A DNA stretch of 64,000 nt from Ciona intestinalis (taxonomy: Eukaryota > Chordata > Ascidiacea > Phlebobranchia > Cionidae), in NCBI RefSeq assembly GCF_000224145.3, contig NW_004190373.2:20828-84827 (forward strand). Direction: 5' to 3'. This document shows, piece by piece, positions 48,901-64,000 of the stretch (positions within the stretch are counted from its first letter, which is position 1; each line of letters begins with the position of its first letter). The notes beneath the pieces were generated by a model. That model did no database searches. It was not told the DNA's origin and was given only the letters and a program-made list of their open reading frames with translations. The position numbers and the translations under genes are program-made.

Positions 48901-50776
48901 TCGCGTTGTATTTTATTGATAAAGTAAGTTAATGTTGGTGACGTTCATACATCATTTATTAACCCACATAACCTCCACTAGTTGGCGTTGAGAGCAGGCA
49001 ATGAGAAAGAGGACGGAGAGTCAGCTGACACGGTCGGTTGCTGTTCGCTTAGGTGCGAACATATCAAACTTCATAAACACCTGGATGGGAAAGACTTCAT
49101 TGTCGAGTTTGATTTCTTGGGAAAAGATTCGATTCGATATTATAATAAAGTGCCTGTGCTTAAACAGGTAAGTGATGTCATAAGCAGGGGTTGTGATATC
49201 ATAAGCAGGGGTTGTGATGTCATAATTTGAGCTGTGATGTCATAATGCATCTTGTCAGGTTTTCAAGAACCTCGTTTTATTCACGGAAAACAAAGAAGGA
49301 CCCGATGATTTGTTCGATCGCTTGAATGTAAGGAATATATGATATCTATGGTTAATATATGATATCCATAGTTAATATATGATATCTATGGTTAATATAT
49401 GATATCCATAGTTAATATATGATATCTATGGTTATAACTTAAGATTTCTATTAACCATAGACATCCACGTTGAACAAATACCTCAATTCGCTCATGGATG
49501 GGTTGACGGCCAAAGTTTTCCGAACTTACAACGCTTCAATTACTTTGCTAAACCAACTGCTGGAACTAACTGATCGTAAGTGGAGTGGTGTTTGTTGTGT
49601 GGCGGGGTGTTTGTTGCGTGGCGTTTGTTGTGTGACGTTTGTTGTGTGGCCTGGTGTTTGTGGTGTGGTGTTTGTTGTGTGGCGTGGCGTTTGTTGTGTG
49701 GTGTGGTGTTTGTTGTGTGGCGTGGTGTTTGTTGTTTGGTGTTTGTTGCGTGACGTTTGTTGTGTGGTGTGGTGTTTGCTCTGTGGCGTAGTGTTTGTTG
49801 CGTGGCGTTTGTTGTGTGGTGTGGTGTTTGTTGCGTGGCGTTTGTTGCATGGCGTTTGTGGCCTGGTGTTTGTTGTGTGGCGTGGTGTTTGTTGCGTGGC
49901 GTTTGTTGCGTGGCATTTGTTGTGTGGCCTGGTGTTTGTTGTGTGGCGTTTGTTGTGTGGCCTGGTGTTTGTTGTGTGGCGTTTGTTGCGTGGCATTTGT
50001 TGTGTGGCCTGGTGTTTGTTGTGTGGCCTGGTGTTTGTTGTGTGGCGTGATGTTTGTTGTGTGGCGTTCTTTTTAATTTTATGTCAATGTGTTTAATGCT
50101 TACCCCCCCCCCCCCCGCTGCAGCCGATGACGAAAACGTTGCATCGAAAATCTTGTCGTACAATCGTGCCAACCGTGCTGTGGCAGTTTTGTGCAACCAT
50201 CAGCGTGCGGCACCAAAGAACTTTAGCGAACAAATGGGAAGAATGAATGAAAAGGTTTTGGTTTGAATAAACGTAAACCTCAGGTTTAACTTTGTTTGTT
50301 GTTTAGATTGAAAAGAAACAGCGGGACATTCAAGATGCAAAGCAAGAAACAAAAAGCGCAAAATCTGATTATAAACATAATAAAAGTGAAGCAAAGAGAA
50401 AAGCTTACGAAGGAAAAAAGAAAAAAGTTGAAAGATTGCAGGAACAACTAATTAAACTGGAAGTTCAAGCTACGGATAAAGTAAGTATTGTCTGTAATTA
50501 TGATGTCATATAACTATTATGATATCACAGGAGGAAAACAAAGAGATTGCTTTAGGAACTTCAAAACTAAATTATCTTGACCCAAGGATTACTGTTGCGT
50601 GGTAAGTTTGACGTAACAATGCATATTATGATGTAACAATGAATGTTATGACATAACAATGCATATTTTTCAGGTGCAAAAAGTACAGCGTCCCGATTGA
50701 GAAATGCTACAACAAAACTCAACGCGATAAATTTGCGTGGGCGATCGCTATGGTTGACGACACATATGTGTTTTAG
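45903..50776 (+). CDS. TOP1: DNA topoisomerase I (type IB), small internal gap
   Basis: Nuclear enzyme that nicks one DNA strand through a 3'-phosphotyrosine and relaxes supercoils. Exons: 45903-45968, 46027-46157, 46260-46299, 46480-46523, 46574-46652, 46710-46754, 46871-47030, 47159-47232 (gap), 47633-47755, 47817-48004, 48057-48201, 48780-48923, 48982-49167, 49259-49327, 49461-49575, 50124-50254, 50307-50480, 50531-50601, 50674-50776. 695 residues are visible; by the human protein about 17 residues after MLDHEY lie in the gap. Seen: Lys-rich N-terminus shorter than in human, [86 protein letters not shown], a coiled linker, and [14 protein letters not shown] with the catalytic Tyr at codon 50573-50575. 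Ends DDTYVF. A poly(A) signal follows 12 nt after the stop. Confidence 0.96.
47233..47357. other. Assembly gap (125 N) inside TOP1
   Basis: Takes the end of exon 47159-onward and the following donor; sequence resumes in a G-rich minisatellite. Confidence 0.95.
47358..47497. repeat. G-rich 19-bp minisatellite in TOP1 intron
   Basis: Unit GTGGGGTACGGGGTGGTCG with variants (GTGCGGGG, GTACGGTGTGATCG); left edge in the gap. The plus strand is C-poor and could form G-quadruplexes. Confidence 0.85.
49332..49442. repeat. 20-bp short tandem repeat in TOP1 intron
   Basis: Alternating ATATGATATCTATGGTTA and ATATGATATCCATAGTTA units fill nearly all of the intron 49328-49460. Confidence 0.85.
49576..50075. 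repeat. Degenerate TGTTTGTTGTGTGGC repeat in TOP1 intron
   Basis: Irregular 10/15-bp units of GTTTGTTGTGTGGC and GTGGTGTTTGTTGCGTGGC fill the intron before exon 50124, which is preceded by a long C-run. Long open frames on both strands here come from the repeat. Confidence 0.9.
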
Positions 50777-51525
50777 TGTGACGTCAAAATAAAGTTTATT
50801 TGCAGCATTTTACGTCACAATGCATTTTAATATTGCAACAATGGTTTTGTTGTTTTAAAGGAATTTACTTTAAATTAATTACGTATGATGTCATAATGAA
50901 CAAAACAATATTATGACATCACAAAGTTGTTGCTTTTGGAATATTTTATTAACTGTTTTAACCTTGTGATGCAATAGTGGGGTATTGTCACAATCATTTT
51001 ACGATTGTTATGAACAGTGACGTAACAATAGGCAATTATCCGTGGTCCTGTATATAAATACAATTGTGATCTTATAGTAATGCTTGTTACGTCATAAGAT
51101 TGTTTGTGACGTCACTAATTGATGAAGGTTGCATTGTCTGTGACGTCACATAAGAGACGCGCGATGCGACGTGAGGATGTTTAACTTTCACTTCAAGAGA
51201 AAGAAAGAAACCAAAATATCTTTTTTTGTCACGCGCGTCGTTAGCAACGGAACCTCGAATTACTTGGAGCTGGTGGCAACTGGTTTATCACGAAATAAGC
51301 GAGCTATTGTGACGTTGTATCATCAGTTTGTGATCGAACAGAGGGCATTGTGACGATTGTTATGTCAGCAGAATATTCTTACAATAATTAATTAGGATTA
51401 TTTTGGAGGAAAATCAGGAATAAATTAGTAGCTGGTTGTTGGAAAAAGTAGAATATCTGTTTAAATATTTGTTTGGGTGAAACAATAAGAAAACAGAATT
51501 TTATTTTGTGTTTTTTAAATGATTT

Positions 51526-51539
51526 TCGTCATGGCAACA
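51526..51539 (+). promoter_or_regulatory. X-box-like RFX site 2 before TEKT3
   Basis: TTCGTCATGGCAAC fits the 14-bp X-box consensus GTNRCCATRGYAAC at all but two bases of the left half; right half ATGGCAAC is perfect. About 255 bp before the ATG. Confidence 0.4.
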
Positions 51540-51578
51540 TTTGGTTCCCAAGTCTGCTGTGGGTCTCAAGTTCACTCT

Positions 51579-51591
51579 GTTGCTAGGCAAC
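51579..51591 (+). promoter_or_regulatory. X-box RFX site 1 before TEKT3
   Basis: GTTGCTAGGCAAC, a near-palindromic RFX half-site pair with a 1-nt spacer, 200 bp before the TEKT3 ATG. RFX factors switch on ciliary genes through such sites. Confidence 0.55.
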
Positions 51592-51791
51592 GTTAGTCGC
51601 ATTAAAAGCAATCCGTTGGCTTGTCACGGCATGTTGGTGTCGGTCAACAAATATTCGAACACTCAATGTGCAGTCTGTGACGTAACAAACGTCTATTGTT
51701 TGCAGAGAAGCAGCGCGTGTTAAATAAATAAATCTAAATCATTAAACCCGATATATATTGGTTCCAGGGGTTTTAAGTAAATTACATCAGG

Positions 51792-54914
<3,123 letters not shown>

Positions 54915-55752
54915 CTTGGAAAGTTTTGAACGGTTAGGGTTGAATAACATTTTTGTACATATCACTTCTCTGCGTTTGCTGATAATTTGTTTCAATTTAT
55001 TTTTGCTGATTACAGATTGCTCAAGAGATTAATTGCAAGTAGAAAGTAGATAATTGTGATGTTTTGTTTCTTTTTTTATAATTTGAGTTAAAAAATACTT
55101 TTCTTTTTTACTGAACAATGTATTGGTTATTGCCTTTTACCGCAGCCATATGTAGAATTGTATATAAACCAACGTGGCCATAATAGAGCATCTTATTGCA
55201 CTTACACAATTAGATTATAACCTATAGACGTGTTAAAAAATCAAAAACTTTGTTATTTTACCCTTGATTTCCCAACAGCTTACGTAGTCGACTGCCCTTC
55301 CGTAGAAAATTCTTTACAAAACGCTTGTATATAGCTTCATCTGTTCAATGCTTGTGTGCTGTGCTATTACTTTAACAATAAAGTGATTCAACAAACTTTG
55401 TTTTACGCATTGTTTTGTTATTACATTTATTAGTAACACATTTTCAAGGCAGATTTTTTATTTTATCAGGCGGACGCCAATGTATCATTGTGGTTAAATT
55501 CTATAATCTTATTTGCTACAAACGGGCGATATAGCTATATATACTTCTGGTTAGAATCTGTATATAAACATGAGCGACATGAAATATCTCAGGTTCATAT
55601 ACGGACTCTGCTTCTTGTCCTTAATAACACCCCAATGTATGCAATTAAATAAAAAAATTACTAGCGCCACCCACCGGTTTTAATAAGGGTACCTTGGCAA
55701 CAAATTCGGAAAATTTTGTTTCGAAATTTTTGCTGTTTGGTTTTGAGTGAAG
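54915..55752. other. Spacer between TEKT3 and the PIERCE gene
   Basis: TEKT3 3' flank with AATAAA at 55377-55382, AT-rich, then the promoter of the next gene with one X-box-like site (55688-55701). No repeat copy recognised. Confidence 0.6.
55688..55701 (+). promoter_or_regulatory. X-box-like RFX site before the PIERCE gene
   Basis: GGTACCTTGGCAAC matches GTNRCCATRGYAAC except at base 2 and a T in the spacer; the right half GGCAAC is perfect. 51 bp before the ATG, a typical X-box distance. Confidence 0.5.
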
Positions 55753-56109
55753 ATGGACCAAGCCCCAAACATTAGTTTGTCGCCGAAAAGCGCCCAACAA
55801 GTTCTAAGGGAAAGTAAAACAACGGAATGTGCGAATCCAGGAAACCCGTTGTTTTCGTGCATGGCAAAAGTTGAAGTCGTAAAAGACGAAATGAAACGAA
55901 ACCAATGTTTTCAAACCCACCACCCACTTTATCAAACTTCGGCAGGAACATATGGGGAACTACCACCGTCTGCCCAAACTGCCCCATCGACATTTCACGG
56001 CAAATCTCAAAGGTTTTCTCAACACCTTGGTAAATGCGGGATGTACAGAAATCATTCGCTCAACACCGCTCTTGATAAAAGCAAAGTTTACGATTTTCCA
56101 CAAATGTGA
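55753..56109 (+). CDS. PIERCE2: PIERCE-family microtubule inner protein
   Basis: Single exon, 118 residues. Resembles the Piercer of microtubule wall proteins (PIERCE1/PIERCE2, formerly C9orf116/C15orf65), which sit in the lumen of axonemal doublets and help dock outer arms. Seen: NPGNPLFSCM near the start, PLYQTSAGTYGELPPS, then FHGKSQRFSQHLGKCGMYRN and HSLNTALDKSKVYDFP, which parallel the conserved NKFSQQLAAGGMFRN plus LNVYLEKS of PIERCE1. The NPLFSCM start and VYDFP end favour PIERCE2, from memory only. ATG at 55753 taken; upstream codons are not ATG. Expected to act with the tektin and outer-arm dynein encoded in the same window. PSMG2 begins 159 bp downstream on the same strand. Confidence 0.75.
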   Translation: MDQAPNISLSPKSAQQVLRESKTTECANPGNPLFSCMAKVEVVKDEMKRNQCFQTHHPLYQTSAGTYGELPPSAQTAPSTFHGKSQRFSQHLGKCGMYRNHSLNTALDKSKVYDFPQM

Positions 56110-56228
56110 AATTGAATATATTGTCATACTTTTTGTCACTTTGTTTTGTTTCATATATTTGTGACTTATGTATTTATAATTTGTATAATTGAACATAGAT
56201 AAAATTATGTGTGTTAATATTTTCAATA

Positions 56229-56248
56229 CAATTGCTTGTTGTTTTTAG
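56229..56248 (+). promoter_or_regulatory. Candidate trans-splice or 5'UTR acceptor of PSMG2
   Basis: ATTGCTTGTTGTTTTTAG is a strong pyrimidine-rich 3' splice site with no matching donor identified after the PIERCE stop; it leaves a 20-nt leader before the PSMG2 ATG at 56269. Confidence 0.45.
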
Positions 56249-56268
56249 ATTGCGCAATATTTAAAACA

Positions 56269-58062
56269 ATGTTTTATTGTTCAAAAAATTCTAAAAAATT
56301 TTCACCAGAAAGCTCAGTCCTTATATTGGTAAGTAATTTATAGATTTTTTTATTGGGAAAAATTAATGAATAAAATTTTAGCCAGCGATTTCCGTTGGGA
56401 ATGTGGGACAACTTGCTTGTGATGTCATAATAGCAACCTTACAACTCGAAAAAGTTGGATATTTTTGTCCAGAATGTTTCCTGCCACTAGTGGGGGCTAG
56501 TGCATTTGTGGGCGACGAGAAACTTGGATTATCATCGGAAGGTAACCATGTTTGTCTGTTATATCATCTTTGTTTGTTTATTATATTTCTTTATAAGTTT
56601 ATCACAGCAATGAAGCCAACATCACGGTTATACAGTTCCGATCCCCACTGGCTAATGTAAGTGAATGTTGGGTTAAGCTGAAAATATGTTAAAAATATAT
56701 TTTCAGGGCAAACAATTGAAGTTTTGTGAAGATTTTGTTAGTTGGGTGAAGCAGCAAAAGTTTTCTGAAGTTGTTTTGTTGTCGAGTTGTCATTCATTTG
56801 AGCGCAAGGACAATGAAATTATCGGGTAAGTTTTCTTTAAAGTCTATAATAATCCGGCACCGACCCTGGGTATGCTGGGATGTCACACTCACCCCAGATT
56901 ATTGGTTGAATTTTTAAAACTGTCGCCAACCAAGTTTCCTAAGTTATTCAGTTGTTTCATTACAAATATTTAATATGTCAAAACTTTGACAGCTAAATAA
57001 ACCTGTTAATATCTATTATGACTTCACAAACATGCTGCTAAGTGAAACATATACATTGAAATATCTGACAAATTACATTTATTTTACAAGAGTTAGACAT
57101 TCGTAGTTATATTCCCACCAAAATACAAAGCAGCATTGTATTTATCTTAGATAAGAAACACAGTTATACCCGCCTACCCATGTGTTTAGTTAACCAACGT
57201 CTCTGGGTTTTTATCACAACAAATTTACTTATACAGTCTTAATGTATAACCTTAACAGGTCTTCTATACGATACATTGCCTCATCCAATCATAAGCGACC
57301 CATTGGGTGGGTGGAAATGGAAAAAAGGGAAAACCAACTTTTTCTACCTGGGGCTGGTTTTACAAAGAAAATGTTTGATAAATGGTGTGTTTTGTATTTA
57401 GATGACATACAGTGTATACATTACATATGTTATATACAGTGTATACATTACATATGTTATATACAGTGTATACATTACATATGTTATATACAGTGTATAT
57501 ATTACATATGTTATATACAGTGTATACATTACATATGTTATATACAGTGTATATATTACATGAGATATATGCAGTGTATACATTACATATGTTATATACA
57601 ATGTATACATTACATACGTTATATACAGTGTATACATTACATACGTTATATACAGTGTATATATTACATATGTTATATACAGTTTATACATTACATATGT
57701 TATATACTGTGTATATATTACATATGTTATATACAGTGTATACATTACATATGTTATATACAGTGTATACATTACATGAGATATATGCAGTGTATACTTA
57801 TTGATAATGTTAAATATTTTTACAGCTGCAATGAAAAGATTTCAATCCTAGTTCTTTTAACTTATTGTTCTGAAGGCAATAATATCCCAGATGCTATTAT
57901 GTTGTTGGACCAACTAAATCAATGGAAACCATTAGCGACGGTAAAATTATTAATATTTGTTGTTTCCAGTATTTAATGTTTGTATTGTCACAGACTTCAT
58001 GGAAGCAGCCAATATCATGGATTCACTTGTTTGGCAATAATGCACCAAAGGGAATATTTTAA
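56269..58062 (+). CDS. PSMG2: Proteasome assembly chaperone 2
   Basis: Forms a heterodimer with PSMG1 that guides assembly of the 20S proteasome alpha ring. Exons: 56269-56328, 56382-56541, 56598-56656, 56707-56825, 57259-57384, 57826-57940, 57994-58062; 235 residues (human 264). Seen: PAISVGNVGQLACDVI, GYFCPECFLPLVG, ITVIQFRSPLAN, WVKQQKFSEVVLLSSCHS, LPGAGFTKKMFDK, CSEGNNIPDAIMLLDQLNQW, and a C-terminus SWIHLFGNNAPKGIF that parallels the human LLFGSGLPPALF. For exon 3 I use the acceptor at 56597 (TTATAAG), since the nearer CACAG gives a frameshift. Intron 5 is a 27-bp tandem array. Poly(A) signal AATAAA at 58079-58084. Confidence 0.93.
57406..57800. repeat. 27-bp minisatellite in PSMG2 intron 5
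   Basis: Unit CAGTGTATACATTACATATG plus TTATATA, about 14 copies, starting 20 nt after the donor. Each unit contains ATATACAG, which looks like a 3' splice site; the true acceptor is after the array at 57825. Confidence 0.95.
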
Positions 58063-58468
58063 ACAATCATGTACCGTAAATAAAATGCTGCTACATCTAT
58101 ATTTGCAACTATATTTGTGTGTTGTGTTTATCATGAATCGCACATGTTAATATGAATTGTGTGCATATGTTTACTTGTCATCTAAAACCATAAATTTTGC
58201 AACATATGTATGAATGCTAACACCCCAAGCCCATATTTTGAATCGAGAGAAATAAGAAAAAATGCGATCGAGAGAAATCGGAAGAAAGGTATCGATTGTT
58301 GAGTAATAATCAATTGAACTTTAGAATTCGATTATTTGTAGAATATTTATTGTTTGCGAACAAAGGTTAGTTTGGTGAGAAAATTGTTTGCATTGCCCAG
58401 TTTATGCGAATCGTCTGTTTTATCTCACTACTAAATAAATTTGTTGCAGAATTTTATTTTATTTTAAA
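58063..58468. other. Spacer between PSMG2 and PCYT2
   Basis: PSMG2 3' flank and poly(A) signal, then AT-rich sequence. A 3' splice-like site AAATTTGTTGCAG ends at 58449, giving a 19-nt leader before the PCYT2 ATG at 58469. Nothing else recognised. Confidence 0.5.
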
Positions 58469-63201
<4,733 letters not shown>

Positions 63202-64000
63202 CCTAAATGTTTATGTTTAGTGAAAAATGTTGTATTTTTATAACAAATTGTTTTATGTTTCTATATATTCTTCAGTGTAGTAATATTTATCCTGGAATAT
63301 TTTAATTGACATGTTTTATAATAAGATTTATACATGGCGTAAACTTTTAAAGATAATTTTAATTCCGATATTTGCAATGTTGCACAGTGAGAGTCATGGA
63401 TTCTTATGTTTATGAAGTTACCAGGTTGGCAATGTTGATATCGTCTATTTAACTCCCTTGTTTATGCTTAGTTGTCAACTCTGTGCTGCCACCTACTGTC
63501 AGGGCTTTTATGTAAAATTTGTTTCAACGATGGTTATAGAATTAGGTAACTATAAGATTTATAGTAATACAATGAACCAGGTAGAACCCTCGTATGGAGA
63601 GTCGTATAAACACCGAGTAGTCCAACTGCCGTCTATGCGTGTCCAAAATAGAGCAAAAGTGGTGACTTTGACAAAGGGTTTAAACGAACTTGTTAAGTTT
63701 TGTTTGTGTTTTCCTATTGTGTGAAGGTGTAAAACAGCAACCCCTCGTATGCAGAGTCGTATAAACACCGAGTAGTCCAACTGCCGTCTATGTGTGTCCA
63801 AAATAGAGCAAAAGTGGTGACTTTGACAAAGGGTTTAAACGAACTTGTTAAGTTTTGTTTGTGTTTTCCTATTGTGTGAAGGTGTAAAACAGCTTCTATT
63901 TACCTTACCAAACATTTTTTTTAGAAAAAAAAAATGTATAAATTTAGCCGCATTAAATGACTAAAATGTCGCAAATCAACCGCTTCTAATTCTAATTTTT
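63202..64000. other. 3' flank of PCYT2 to the window edge
   Basis: AT-rich 3' flank, then a 155-bp tandem duplication (next entry) and an A-run near 63925. No gene recognised; open frames here are short and lie across the duplication. Confidence 0.5.
63587..63893. repeat. 155-bp tandem duplication
   Basis: 63587-63741 and 63742-63893 match almost throughout (shared GAGTCGTATAAACACCGAGT, GGTTTAAACGAACTTGTTAA, GAAGGTGTAAAACAGC) with few changes (GGAGAG/GCAGAG, GCGTGT/GTGTGT), so it is recent. Confidence 0.9.

Larger units (their letters stand above)
50777..51791. other. Spacer between TOP1 and TEKT3
   Basis: Contains the TOP1 poly(A) signal AATAAA at 50788-50793, many TGACGTCA-type octamers (50780-51170, 51670), a 60-codon frame without motif (51171-51353), two X-box-like sites before TEKT3, and a 3' splice-like site ATTACATCAG ending one base before the TEKT3 ATG. 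Confidence 0.6.

Noticed and set aside
49470-50196. Long frames on both strands in TOP1
   Set aside because: Only the first 35 codons on the plus strand are the real TOP1 exon; the rest is the intron's TGTTTGTTGTGTGGC repeat.

Overview
The window is genomic DNA of an invertebrate chordate, most likely a tunicate of the Ciona type. This is inferred from metazoan-only genes (N-terminal-tail-less reading of an axonemal dynein, tektin, ZP-domain, Ly6), many short introns with standard GT-AG ends, high gene density, recurrent tRNA-derived SINE copies and tandem-repeat-filled introns. No species-specific marker was checked. There are four runs of N (9268-9767, 28782-28883, 42431-42930, 47233-47357), each beside low-complexity or tandem-repeat sequence.

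Layout. (1) 1-6763, minus strand: a polypeptide GalNAc-transferase gene (GALNT1/13 type), 11 exons rebuilt, last exon beyond the left edge. (2) 6764-10819: no firm gene; a ~670-bp duplicated stretch, a 500-N gap and a 28-bp minisatellite. (3) 10820-34835, plus: 61 consecutive exons (3,233 codons, every splice phase consistent) of an outer-arm axonemal dynein heavy chain of the DNAH5/DNAH8 type, from the linker through all AAA modules, stalk and C-terminus; the N-terminal tail is not present upstream. (4) 36096-38754, minus: an EGF + ZP-domain type I membrane protein with a furin site. (5) 40938-41328, plus: start of a secreted Ly6/uPAR-type protein that runs into a 91-bp palindromic repeat array and a gap. 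(6) From the other side of that gap, minus: first coding exon of METTL3 (43100-43004), preceded by an intronless p70 S6 kinase (45065-43533). (7) 45903-50776, plus: DNA topoisomerase I; (8) 51792-54914, plus: tektin-3, 490 residues; (9) 55753-56109, plus: a PIERCE-family microtubule inner protein; (10) 56269-58062, plus: proteasome assembly chaperone 2 (PSMG2); (11) 58469-63201, plus: ethanolamine-phosphate cytidylyltransferase (PCYT2). The right end carries a 155-bp tandem duplication.

Themes. Three genes (DNAH5/8-type dynein, TEKT3, PIERCE) encode axonemal components, and the two whose promoters are visible carry RFX X-box-like sites. Five genes on the right run in the same direction with short spacers; PSMG2, PCYT2 and (on the minus strand) METTL3 each have a good 3' splice site 17-20 nt before the ATG, which would suit spliced-leader trans-splicing or a 5'UTR intron. 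Across the window an octamer TGAYRTCA (CRE-like) is repeated in introns and spacers, and is often part of the 3' splice site itself. Several introns are largely tandem arrays with their own unit lengths (15, 16, 19, 21, 21, 27, 91 bp).
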